A DNA stretch of 64,000 bases from Eubacteriaceae bacterium (lineage in GTDB: Bacteria > Bacillota > Clostridia > Oscillospirales > Acutalibacteraceae): positions 124,001 through 188,000 of the forward strand of contig JAETRQ010000001.1 of assembly GCA_021770095.1 (NCBI GenBank), in the 5' to 3' direction. Positions 8,403 through 18,000 of this stretch are shown here, in pieces; positions within the stretch are counted from its first letter, which is position 1, and every line of letters begins with the position of its first letter. Position numbers and translations under genes: made by a program. The notes under the pieces were generated by a model. That model was given only the letters and a program-made list of their open reading frames with translations, did not search any database and was not told the origin of the DNA.

Positions 8403-9464
8403 TTATTTAACTGTTTGAGGAATACGATTAAAAACCTTTGTTTTCTCACAAATTAAATAAGATAAAATTCCAAATAAAACTGCAAGTACTGTTATGAGTA
8501 ATAGGCTCATTTTATCTGACAAAAATTCTAATTCATTCTTGACTATACTTCTTGCTGCATTCTGACAAAGATAAATCGGTAGGCTCAGTTTACCGAGAAA
8601 GAACACCAATCTATTGTTATAAACACCGTTATTGATATTCCTGCCAAAAGTAAGTGTGACACCAAATGCCATAAAATATATTACATACGATTCATATCTG
8701 ATATTAATATTGGAAATCATATAATAAACAGCAACAATCCAGCATATATTTTCTGCAATAATCAATACAAATTTTGATAAATGTGATAAATCAGCTGATT
8801 TGATTTTTTCGCTTATTGCAAAACAAAAACAACCTAATAAAACAACTGCAAATCCTCTGATATTACAGGCATATGTATATTTTTCATAAACATATGTGGG
8901 TGGCATAGCACCGTATGTTTTAACCAAATAGCCGATTAATACTGAAGAAGCTGTCGGTGCAAAAACAAGAGCTGTAAAATCAAAATTTTTCAACAACAGC
9001 GGATATATTATTACAAGTGCTAAAAGCATAGAACAAATATACCATTCAACTGAAATAAGATCATAATTGGAAATACCTGTTCTTTGAAGAAAAAAGGCAC
9101 CAGGAATTCGGTTGGCAAATTCAATTATAAAATTATCACTATACAAATAAAGCATAATGATTGCCAGTATAACAGCAATAATATGATATGGCAGGATTGT
9201 TTTAATTTTTCTTAATATAAAATCAAAAGTTTTATAACCAACTGAACCCTCTGTATTTCTGATTTTACAGGCACTTTTAGCGGCAAGAAATCCGGAAATT
9301 AGGAAGAAAAACTCCACGCCTATTCTGCCTTTTGAAAAAAAGCTGAAATATGGATTGATTACACAGTTATTCCCTAACACATCATTTCCTGCGTGAAAAA
9401 GGAGAACACCAATACAAAATACAAATCGCAGTATTTCAATTTTACCATTTCTTTTTGTTAGCAT
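8403..9464 (-). CDS. Acyltransferase 3 family membrane protein
   Basis: A multi-pass membrane protein of 353 residues that probably transfers an acyl group, often acetyl, to a cell-surface glycan or lipid. The family hallmark is near the N-terminus: EILRFVFCIGVLLFHAG with the conserved His, then GRIGVEFFFLISGFL. About ten hydrophobic segments follow. The substrate cannot be told from the sequence. The gene stands alone behind its own strong promoter at 9510-9538 and is divergent from a ribbon-helix-helix gene. No terminator is seen between it and the infC promoter. Confidence 0.85.
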   Translation of the reverse strand: MLTKRNGKIEILRFVFCIGVLLFHAGNDVLGNNCVINPYFSFFSKGRIGVEFFFLISGFLAAKSACKIRNTEGSVGYKTFDFILRKIKTILPYHIIAVILAIIMLYLYSDNFIIEFANRIPGAFFLQRTGISNYDLISVEWYICSMLLALVIIYPLLLKNFDFTALVFAPTASSVLIGYLVKTYGAMPPTYVYEKYTYACNIRGFAVVLLGCFCFAISEKIKSADLSHLSKFVLIIAENICWIVAVYYMISNINIRYESYVIYFMAFGVTLTFGRNINNGVYNNRLVFFLGKLSLPIYLCQNAARSIVKNELEFLSDKMSLLLITVLAVLFGILSYLICEKTKVFNRIPQTVK

Positions 9465-9509
9465 ATTTTCCCCTACCTAAGAATTTTTATACTAATGTTA
9501 ACAATTCTT

Positions 9510-9538
9510 ATTATAAGGTGATGTCACTTTGATGTCAA
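9510..9538 (-). promoter_or_regulatory. Promoter of the acyltransferase gene with internal direct repeat
   Basis: Minus-strand -35 TTGACA (9533-9538) and -10 TATAAT (9510-9515) are both perfect and 17 bp apart. Read on the plus strand, the 8-bp word TGATGTCA occurs twice at 11-bp pitch (9519-9526 and 9530-9537), covering the -35 box and spacer. This looks like a repressor site. The neighbouring ribbon-helix-helix protein is an obvious but unproven candidate to bind it. Confidence 0.8.
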
Positions 9539-9587
9539 TATCTTTTCATTCAAATATTTTTGATAAAATAGTAGCAGAGGTGATACT

Positions 9588-9779
9588 ATGCCATCAAAAT
9601 TGCCGCAGTTTACGCTGCGCATTCCACAAGAACAAATGGATAAATTCAGATACATTGCTGAATACAATGCCCGTTCATGCAACAGAGAACTTGAACATCT
9701 GATAAAAAAACAAATTGATGAATTTGAAAAAGAGCATGGTAAAATCCTAAAAGAGGATATAAAAAATCTAAAAAAATAA
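9588..9779 (+). CDS. Small ribbon-helix-helix (Arc/CopG-like) DNA-binding protein
   Basis: A 63-residue protein with a predicted beta-strand (FTLRIP, residues 8-13) followed by two helices and a charged C-terminal tail. This is the Arc-type ribbon-helix-helix plan, in which a dimer inserts the strand pair into the DNA major groove. AGAGGTG precedes the ATG at good spacing, and a TAAAAT -10-like box lies at 9564-9569. No toxin gene accompanies it. It is divergent from the acyltransferase gene, whose promoter carries a direct repeat, so local regulation is likely but inferred. Confidence 0.7.
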   Translation: MPSKLPQFTLRIPQEQMDKFRYIAEYNARSCNRELEHLIKKQIDEFEKEHGKILKEDIKNLKK

Positions 9780-9828
9780 AAATAATATAAATAATATAGT
9801 TAACTTCATCTCAATAGACAGAAATTGA

Positions 9829-9856
9829 AAAACCACGGATATATCCGTGGTTTTTA
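9829..9856. terminator. Bidirectional terminator between the RHH gene and mltG
   Basis: A perfect palindromic stem (ACCACGGAT paired with ATCCGTGGT) is flanked by A-runs on the left and T-runs on the right. It can stop the plus-strand RHH transcript and the minus-strand operon ending with mltG. Confidence 0.9.
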
Positions 9857-9860
9857 TCTT

Positions 9861-10916
9861 TTAATTTGTATTCGTACTGCCGAGTTTTGCCCATTGTGAC
9901 TGGAAGTCATTATAATCATCCGTGAAATAAAAATCAGCACCGTTATTATATGAGAAGAAATAAAAATAATCCGTATCATTATGATTAACAACTGCATCAA
10001 TATTAGCAACACCCGGATTACAAATCGGTCCGCTCGGGAGGAAATCGCACTTATAAGTGTTGTAGGATGTTACAACTTCATCGCCATACCCTGCTGCCCT
10101 GAGCAGATTGCCGTAATCAATTGTGACATCACTCTGAAGTTTTTGAGGCTTTTCAAGTCTGTTAACAAAGACAGAAGCAATATTCTCTGCAACACCCTGA
10201 CCGAGCGTTTCTTTTTCAACAATTGAAGCAAGTGTTACAAGTTCATACAAGGACATTCTGTTTTGGGTACAATAATCCTTCCACTGCTGTGTAATTCTGT
10301 CATCGAATACAGTAAGCATCTGATTGACAATATCTTTCGGTTCGGAATTCTCAGCAAAATCGTATGTTGCAGGGAACAAAAAGCCTTCAACCCCATAGGC
10401 AATTGTTGAATCAGACGGATAATCGGACAGAAAATCATAATTATAGTCCCCTGCTGATTTGCAGGCATTCAAAAACGCCTGTTCTTCACAAACGCCGTTT
10501 TCGTCAAGCGTTTTTGCTATATCAAAAACATTGTACCCTTCAGGAATACAGACAGAAACCGTTTTGTGTGAAACATCAGGATTTTTAAGTTTTTGTGCAA
10601 TATCTTCATAACTCATTGAAGAAGATAAAAGATATTCACCATTATAATAAACAAAATCGGGATAATGCCTGTCCATCCAATAAGACCAGACCGTATCATT
10701 ATTAATAATACCATTTTGTTTTAATTTCAAACCGACATCATACTGAAAATCAGAAGATTCAAGCATAAGATTATATTCAACATTCGTATTCCTGTTTCCT
10801 GATATATCCTTTTGAACATATGAGTAACCAAAAAATCCCACCACTGCCAAAAGAACAATAACAAGTATAATTGCAACGAATGACAATCCTTTATTACTTT
10901 TATTCATCTTTGCCAT
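9861..10916 (-). CDS. mltG: Endolytic murein transglycosylase MltG
   Basis: Membrane-anchored lytic transglycosylase that cleaves nascent peptidoglycan strands and limits their length. One N-terminal membrane helix (residues about 10-30) is followed by a LysM-like region and the YceG/MltG domain. The catalytic Glu lies in the motif LASIVEKET, then NIASVFVNRL and LQSDVTIDYG. The start was set at the ATG at 10914-10916 because AGGAG lies 9 nt upstream, giving 351 residues; it overlaps the end of the GNAT gene by 17 bp. It is the last gene of the run beginning at glyA. Confidence 0.93.
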   Translation of the reverse strand: MAKMNKSNKGLSFVAIILVIVLLAVVGFFGYSYVQKDISGNRNTNVEYNLMLESSDFQYDVGLKLKQNGIINNDTVWSYWMDRHYPDFVYYNGEYLLSSSMSYEDIAQKLKNPDVSHKTVSVCIPEGYNVFDIAKTLDENGVCEEQAFLNACKSAGDYNYDFLSDYPSDSTIAYGVEGFLFPATYDFAENSEPKDIVNQMLTVFDDRITQQWKDYCTQNRMSLYELVTLASIVEKETLGQGVAENIASVFVNRLEKPQKLQSDVTIDYGNLLRAAGYGDEVVTSYNTYKCDFLPSGPICNPGVANIDAVVNHNDTDYFYFFSYNNGADFYFTDDYNDFQSQWAKLGSTNTN

Positions 10917-11355
10917 AACAGAATTCTCCTTTTTCAATCCTCATAGGTATATGTGCAAGTCCGCGGTCGACAATCTCACTGCCGATAACTTTAAAACCGA
11001 TTTTTTCATAAAACGGCACAGCATAATTCTGTGAATCGACAAGGACAAAATCTGCACCCTGTTCAAATACTTTTTGAACAACAAAGCGAACAATTTCCGC
11101 CCCATAACCTTTGCCTCTGCCGTTTTTGAGCAGGGCAATCCTGCCGATTTTATAACCCTGTTCTGTCAAAACAAATCTTGCGGTGCCAATTGCACAATCA
11201 TTATCATAAAGAATTGCAAAAGTTGAAATCTTATCATACTCATCAAATTCTTCTTCTGCAATTGCACCTTGTTCTTCAATAAAAACAGTGGTACGGATAT
11301 ACTTTACTGTTTCAAAATCTTCATCATAAAATGACAGCAACTTAATATTATTCAT
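10900..11355 (-). CDS. GNAT family N-acetyltransferase
   Basis: A 151-residue protein with the GNAT fold. The acetyl-CoA-binding loop appears as IALLKNGRGKGYGAEIV, and the C-terminal segment YAVPFYEKIGFKVIG is typical of the family. The N-terminal pattern VFIEEQGAIAEEEFDEYD resembles ElaA-like acetyltransferases. The substrate is unknown. The ATG at 11353-11355 overlaps the pyk stop by 8 bp (ATGAATAA), so translation may be coupled to pyk; its own ribosome site is weak. Confidence 0.85.
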   Translation of the reverse strand: MNNIKLLSFYDEDFETVKYIRTTVFIEEQGAIAEEEFDEYDKISTFAILYDNDCAIGTARFVLTEQGYKIGRIALLKNGRGKGYGAEIVRFVVQKVFEQGADFVLVDSQNYAVPFYEKIGFKVIGSEIVDRGLAHIPMRIEKGEFCYGKDE

Positions 11356-12790
11356 CAACCGACTGTACCTTGAGCATATTTGTTGTACCCGAAATACCGA
11401 GTGGAATACCTGCTGTGATAACAACAGTATCACCTTTATTTATTATTCCCGCTTGATAGGAAACTTCCACTGCGTGGTCAAAAAGTTCATCGGTATTATT
11501 TTTCAATTTGCACATAAGCGGAGTAACACCCCAACTGAGGTTGAGCTGACGCCATACTTTCTCATCAATAGTTGCACCTATGATATTGGTATATGGTCTG
11601 AATTTAGAAATCATTCTTGCCGTTGTTCCGCTTTTGGTAACCGTAATAATCGCAGAAGCATTTATATCATGAGAAGTCGTAACCGTAGCATGACTGATTG
11701 CAGAAGTGATTTCTTTTGCTCCGCTTCGGGAATAGAACTTATTAAATCTCTTTTCATAATCAATATCGTTTTCTGTTGTTTTGGCAATGGAAGCCATTGT
11801 TTCAACAGCCTCAACAGGATGTTTGCCTACTGCAGATTCACCTGAAAGCATAATTGCACTTGTACCATCATAAATCGCATTTGCAACATCAGTAATTTCT
11901 GCTCTGGTCGGGCGTGGATTCGTAATCATGGATTCAAGCATCTGGGTTGCCGTTACAACAATTTTTCCGGCTTCATATACCTTATGAATAATCATTTTTT
12001 GTATTGCCGGAATTTGTTCAAAATGGATTTCAACACCCATATCACCGCGTGCAACCATAATTCCGTCTGATACTCTGATAATATCATCAATATTTTCTAC
12101 ACCCTGTGCATTTTCGATTTTGGCAATAATCTTGACATCTTTCCAACCGATAGCGTCGGTATAATTCCTGAGTATGGTAACATCCGTCGCATTTCTGACA
12201 AAAGAGGCAGCAATAAAATCAAAATCATGATCTTTACCAAACTGCAAATCGGACATATCCCTTGCAGAAAGATAAGGCATATTGAGTTTTACGCCGGGAA
12301 CATTAACGCCCTTATGGTTCGTTAACAGACCACCGTCAACAACTGTACAGTTAATGTCCGCACCATTAACATTATCAACCGTCATTGAAATAAGTCCGTC
12401 ATTAATAAGAATGGTTGTGCCGACACTGACATCGGCAGCAAGACCATCATAATTGATAAAACATCTTTCTTTTGTACCAAGGCATTCCTGCGTTGTAAGC
12501 GTATATTTATCTCCATGGCTGATAACAACACCGTCAGGGTTTTCAAAATCACCAAGACGGATTTCAGGTCCTTTGGTATCAAGCAAAGTTGCGATTGGCT
12601 TATTCAATTTCTTTCTTACAGAAACAAGTTCATTGAGCCGCATTTCATGGTCTTCATATGAACCATGGCTGAAATTGAATCTTGCCACATTCATACCCGA
12701 CTCAATCATTTTTTCAAGCACTTTGGGATCATCGGTTGCAGGACCTAAAGTACAAATGATTTTTGTCTTTTTCAAATAATTAGTCTCCAT
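11348..12790 (-). CDS. pyk: Pyruvate kinase
   Basis: Converts phosphoenolpyruvate and ADP to pyruvate and ATP at the end of glycolysis. The 480-residue protein has the substrate segment ARFNFSHGSYEDH, the PK signature region IIAKIENAQGVENID and MVARGDMGVEI, and the allosteric C-domain. It lacks the extra PEP-utiliser-like domain found at the end of Bacillus pyruvate kinase. The ATG at 12788-12790 is preceded by GGAG at 6 nt; an in-frame ATG 12 nt upstream has no ribosome site. It lies between trpS and a GNAT gene in one packed run. Confidence 0.97.
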   Translation of the reverse strand: METNYLKKTKIICTLGPATDDPKVLEKMIESGMNVARFNFSHGSYEDHEMRLNELVSVRKKLNKPIATLLDTKGPEIRLGDFENPDGVVISHGDKYTLTTQECLGTKERCFINYDGLAADVSVGTTILINDGLISMTVDNVNGADINCTVVDGGLLTNHKGVNVPGVKLNMPYLSARDMSDLQFGKDHDFDFIAASFVRNATDVTILRNYTDAIGWKDVKIIAKIENAQGVENIDDIIRVSDGIMVARGDMGVEIHFEQIPAIQKMIIHKVYEAGKIVVTATQMLESMITNPRPTRAEITDVANAIYDGTSAIMLSGESAVGKHPVEAVETMASIAKTTENDIDYEKRFNKFYSRSGAKEITSAISHATVTTSHDINASAIITVTKSGTTARMISKFRPYTNIIGATIDEKVWRQLNLSWGVTPLMCKLKNNTDELFDHAVEVSYQAGIINKGDTVVITAGIPLGISGTTNMLKVQSVDE

Positions 12791-12820
12791 AATAGTCTCC
12801 ATAGTAAATTTGCTAAAGAA

Positions 12821-13831
12821 TTATTTTGCTAAAAAGCCGATTTTTTTCATAGCCTTATCAAGCGTACGCTGTGAAAGTCTGCTTGCAAAATCAGCACCCT
12901 TTTTCCACTGCTGTTCAAGATAAGCCTTATCAGCCATAAGTTCTTTATATTTTTTCTGAACAGGTTCAAGTTCGGCAATAACCGCTTCACCTACTGCAGT
13001 TTTAAAATCACCATATCCTTTTCCGGCAAATTCGGTTTCAATCGCATCAAAAGTCTTTCCTGTAACAGCGGAATAGATTGTCATAAGATTATTTATACCG
13101 TCTTTACCGTCTGCATAACGCACGCTCATTTCACTGTCGGTAACAGCAGACTTAAATTTTTTCATAATCACATTCGGCTCATCTGTAAGATAAACAGTAC
13201 CCTTAGGATTCGGGTCTGACTTGCTCATCTTTCTTGTTGGGTCTGCAAGGCTCATTACTCTTGCACCTGATTTTACAAGATAAGGTTCCGGCACGGTAAA
13301 CACATTGCCGTAAACGCCGTTAAAACGTTCTGCAATATCCCTTGTAATTTCAAGATGCTGTTTTTGGTCAGCACCAACAGGAACAATATCCGCCTGATAA
13401 AGAAGTATATCGGCAGCCATAAGGCATGGATATGTAAAAAGACCGGCATTGACATTGTCAGAATGCTGCTGAGACTTATCCTTAAACTGAGTCATTCGGT
13501 TGAGTTCACCAAACTGGGTATAACAGTTGAGCAGCCAAGCGAGCTGGGAATGCTGAGGAACATGAGACTGAATGAATAAAATACTTTTTTCAGGGTCAAG
13601 TCCAACTGCAATCAATTGAGCATAAAGCTGAATTGTCTGCTCTCTCAACTTTTTAGGGTCCTGACGAACAGTGATTGAATGCAAATCCGCAACGCCGTAT
13701 ATTGTATCAAACTCCTCCTGAAAATCAGGCCAAGCACGCATTGCTCCAAGATAATTTCCAAGTGTAGGGACAGAAGTAGGCTGAATTAATGACAAACTTC
13801 TTTTTTTACGCTGTTTTATTTCTTCTGACAT
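12821..13831 (-). CDS. trpS: Tryptophanyl-tRNA synthetase
   Basis: Class Ic aminoacyl-tRNA synthetase that charges tRNA-Trp. The HIGH-like motif is TLGN within PTSVPTLGNYLGAM and the KMSKS motif is intact in RKMSKSDPN. The 336-residue length is normal. It lies 23 nt after the aminotransferase gene and 30 nt before pyk. There is no T-box leader, because no leader exists inside the packed run. Confidence 0.97.
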   Translation of the reverse strand: MSEEIKQRKKRSLSLIQPTSVPTLGNYLGAMRAWPDFQEEFDTIYGVADLHSITVRQDPKKLREQTIQLYAQLIAVGLDPEKSILFIQSHVPQHSQLAWLLNCYTQFGELNRMTQFKDKSQQHSDNVNAGLFTYPCLMAADILLYQADIVPVGADQKQHLEITRDIAERFNGVYGNVFTVPEPYLVKSGARVMSLADPTRKMSKSDPNPKGTVYLTDEPNVIMKKFKSAVTDSEMSVRYADGKDGINNLMTIYSAVTGKTFDAIETEFAGKGYGDFKTAVGEAVIAELEPVQKKYKELMADKAYLEQQWKKGADFASRLSQRTLDKAMKKIGFLAK

Positions 13832-13854
13832 AAATTAATCACCATTGCCTTTCA

Positions 13855-15042
13855 TTATCTATATGACTCTGCAACTTCGCCGAGAGCCTTAATACCTTTA
13901 ACAATTCCATCATCTGTAGGTGTTGAGAAATTGAGGCGAATATACTGCGTTGACTGCGTATCGTCCATAAGGAATGCCTTACCCGGAACCACTGCAACTT
14001 TCTTTTCAAGTGCTTTTTGTACAAAATCAAGCATACCAACATCATCAGGCAGTTTGCACCAGATAAACAGTCCGCCCTCGGGCTTAACATACTCCACAAA
14101 ATCACCGAGATATTCATCAATACAATCACACATAAGTGTGAGTTTTTTTCTGTAAATATTCTGAATTTTGGTTATATGGGCATCAACGTCATATTTCTTA
14201 AACCAATTATAAACAATCATCTGATTGAGACATGGAGTATGAACATCCGACGCCTGCTTGCCGACAGTCATCTTTGCAACCAAATCTTTGTGCGCGCAAC
14301 AATAAGCAACTCTTAATCCGGGTGAAAGAATTTTTGAAAACGAGCCTGCATAAACAACGATACCGTCTGTATCCATAGACTTTATTGAAGGAACTCTCTT
14401 GCCCGATACTCTGAGTTCACCATATGGATTATCTTCAAGAATAACAACACCGTATTTTTTTGCAACGGCATAAAGTTTCTGTCTTTTTTCAAGTGACATT
14501 GTTGTACCTGACGGATTTTGAAAATTAGGGATTGTATAGATAAATTTAATATTCTCCGTTGTTTTCAAAACATCTTCAAGAGCATTGACATCCATTCCGT
14601 CATCTTCAACGGGAATACCTTTCAACTTGCATCCGTAAGAACGAAAACAGTTAAGTGAACCGATAAAGGACGGCTCTTCACACACTACAGTGTCTCCCTC
14701 GTTGCACAAAACTTTGGTTACCAAATCAATAACCTGTGTTGCACCTGATGTGATTAATACACTGTCAAAATCCGCACCGATATTTTCTCTTTGCTTCAGC
14801 CAATCGGCAATCGTATCTCTGAGTGGTTGATACCCTTCACTGACACCATATTGCAGTGCCTCTATAGGATTCGTATCCAGAATTTCTTTTGTAATGGCCT
14901 TCACTTCATCAACAGGAAAAGCATCAGGTGCAGGATTGCCAGCAGCAAGAGGAATTATCTCAGGGTTTGAGGTTGCCTTGAGTATCTCTCTGATTGCACT
15001 TGGCTGAAGTGAAGAAATTTTGTTTGAAAAAGTAAATTTCAT
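13855..15042 (-). CDS. PLP-dependent class I/II aminotransferase
   Basis: Fold-type I aminotransferase of 395 residues. The PLP-lysine motif is GSFSKILSPGLRVAY, and the active-site stretch PNFQNPSGTTMS and the substrate Arg region near the C-terminus are present. The overall pattern resembles the 2-aminoadipate/aromatic aminotransferase (MocR-related) group, so the amino-acid substrate cannot be fixed. The start follows the stop of the large CDP-glycerol transferase gene by a single nucleotide. The ribosome site is weak, which suggests coupling. Confidence 0.9.
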   Translation of the reverse strand: MKFTFSNKISSLQPSAIREILKATSNPEIIPLAAGNPAPDAFPVDEVKAITKEILDTNPIEALQYGVSEGYQPLRDTIADWLKQRENIGADFDSVLITSGATQVIDLVTKVLCNEGDTVVCEEPSFIGSLNCFRSYGCKLKGIPVEDDGMDVNALEDVLKTTENIKFIYTIPNFQNPSGTTMSLEKRQKLYAVAKKYGVVILEDNPYGELRVSGKRVPSIKSMDTDGIVVYAGSFSKILSPGLRVAYCCAHKDLVAKMTVGKQASDVHTPCLNQMIVYNWFKKYDVDAHITKIQNIYRKKLTLMCDCIDEYLGDFVEYVKPEGGLFIWCKLPDDVGMLDFVQKALEKKVAVVPGKAFLMDDTQSTQYIRLNFSTPTDDGIVKGIKALGEVAESYR

Positions 15043-15043
15043 T

Positions 15044-18000
15044 TTAAATTATGCCGTCTTTCTTTAAGAATTTTATTAATCTGTCTGTATTCCTGCCGTC
15101 ATGGTAAGTAACAATTTTTCTGTAATTATCAACATATTCCTGTTTTTGAGGATTATGATAATTAGATTCAATTGCTTCTGTCAGACCATCTGTGTTATAG
15201 AAATAGTCACCGTAAACATTCTCTTCATTGAGCATAAGTTTTGTTGTCGGTCCGTAATGCGCCATACAATCATCTTTTTCTTCCCAATAGAAAATTACAC
15301 GGCTGCCGCGGTAAAATGCATCATAAGCGATGGAAGAATAGTCTGTAATAAGTATTCTTGCCTGTCTGAGTATATTATCATACTTAGCGTCCATAACAAT
15401 TGTATCTGTTACGGATTTCGGCAGATTTTTGAGTTCATTTACAATAAGCGGATGCGGAAGAATGATAACTTTATCCTTTAACGCTTCAGGAACACTGTTA
15501 TAAATCTTCATTATCATTTTGAAATAACTTGTTTCAAGGAAATTATCACGTGCAGTATTAATCTCCCAAGGGCGCCATGTCGGCATAATAACAATCTTGT
15601 CCGCATCGTCATTCAATATATTTTTATCAAACTTAGGCAGACCGCATATATACAAATCTTCATAATAATGATGCCCGAGTTCGGCAAAATGATCCGCCTC
15701 CTCCTGTGAGGAGACGACTACACGGTATTTACCGTTAAGATTTTTTCGTTTGAACATTTTTCTGGATTCGGAATCAAGAGAAACCATATACATAACGCCA
15801 TGCTGGAGAAAAACATAGTTTTTGTTTTTGCTTGCAACTTTCATCAGTGCAAGTTTATTGAAAGTTTTAAGGTCCATTGCATGCACAAGCGTCTCTGTTC
15901 CGATAAAAGTCTTAGCCTTGAAAAAATACAGATAATGCTTGAAAGAATGTTTAATCAGAACATTCTTTCTGTATTTTTCAGGAACATCACCCAACGCATC
16001 TTCCGTTACAATAAAATATGCATAATTGTAACCGCTGTCAATCAATTTTTCAAAAGTAACACTGGCACTTTCTTCATACTTTGAAGAATTCTTTTCATAC
16101 AAAATAACAAGATTATTTGCTTTCTTACTATACCAAAACTTTGAAACAGCATAAGCAAAAATCTGCATCACTCTCTTTGAAAAAGCATCAGATACATTAT
16201 AGGAACGGACATATATATTAAGTCTGTTAGCCCGTGATTGTCTGAAAATGGCTACGGAATTCGTTTTTTTCTCAATTGTAAACGGACCGCAGAGTCCCAA
16301 AAATCTGTTAAAAAGAAGTGCATTATAAATAATATGACACTGAACCCGCGCACCCAGACTGTTATTATAATTGAGTGCGACATTATTGGTAGCAGGCATA
16401 TCAATAACATCTTCAACAGGAACACTGAAATAGTAAAGTCCGAAATGTGACTGTGAAAGTGCATTGGTATTCGCAAAAAACTTTGGTTTATACACAGCAT
16501 CACCAACGGTGATCCAAGTGTCTTTCAGTCTCATTTCAACAGGTGTCTTTAATTTAAAAAGGCTGAAGCAAATCATTTTATTGCCCTTTTTCAAATAAAG
16601 CGGCAGGATATTTTTCATCTTGGAATTTTTCCTGTAACTTATATCCGCCATACCGTCTTCATTATTTTCAACAAAGAACCTGTCCTCATCCGCACCAAAA
16701 TCAAATTCCTTAAAACCGGCTGCTTTCTCACACTGCCTTACAAAAGACACTGTCTTTTTTGTTCTGTTTGAAGATGAAATAAATTCACCGTGTTTTACAT
16801 ATTCTTTTTCCCCTGTCATTTTGCCGAGAATATTGGCAATCGTTAAATTAACACAGGAAAAATCCACTACTTTTTTGGGGGTTATTGAATAAAACAGCCT
16901 GTCCTTTTCTCTTTCAAAAAACGATGAAAGGAGATGGTTATCCTTGGTTTTCCCAAGCAAACGTTTAAATACAAACGCTGCCGCTTCACTGAACCTGAAC
17001 TGAAATGCCGTAACAGTCCCTAAGGTTGATACACTGTTATCAAGAGAAAGGATAAATTCTTTTTTAGCTTTATTAAGATTTCTTCTGTAAGCAACAACAT
17101 ACCGGTATCCCGGATTTGAATAAATATAGTTCCTTATATTCTCAAACTGGGATTCAGGCATCCGACCAGCATAAATGAGGCAAATATTTTCACCGGCGTC
17201 AGGCTGTTTTTCAAGTTTATACGAATCAGTCCTGCCGGTAACCATAAGTTCAAATAACAATTCACAGGAATTGATATATCCGTTAGAACAATATGATTTA
17301 ACAAAATCTTCCTGTAACACAACAGGGGTATTCATCTCATCAATAACACCGTCAACCGTTTCCGTAATCGGGAACGGCAAACTCTCAAACGGAATATAAA
17401 CACCTCTTGAATTAAGATATTTATCTTTATCATAAGCATAAAGGATTATCTTTTTACCGGTAACTGCAAAATCGAAAAATACGCTTGAATAGTCTGTAAT
17501 CAATCCATCACAGGCGTTAAGAATCTCATATGTATCATAATCAGAAGGAAAATAATCTATGTGCTTGAACGCAGAACAATTTATATTACTTGCAAGAAGG
17601 AAATGAAGATTGACAAGGAGAACTGTATCGTCATCCAGTTTTTCATCAAATTCCTTGAGTATATCCATAGTACATTCAAGTTGATAATTTGTATCTGCTG
17701 TTCTGCCTGTACCGCGCCATGTAGGCATATAGGCAAAAAGTTTTTTGTCGTCATAACCCAACTTGCTTTTCATTTTATGAGATTGATTTTCATCATAAAA
17801 AACATAATTTCGGGGATAGTTGGCAATAAGAGAATAACCTTTAAAAATATGTTTGAGGTCATAGTCATTCATAAAGACATCACGTGTAAACTCGTTAGGG
17901 AAAAGAGCATAATCGCTCATAAGATAATTCTTCTGAATATTTGCAAGAGATGCAAGATTGGATTTATCTGATTTGCCAAGCGTTTTAAGCGGTGTTCCGT

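Noticed and set aside
13832-13854. T-box leader before trpS
   Set aside because: Just 23 nt separate trpS from the previous gene; the proS leader is also too short (about 45 nt).
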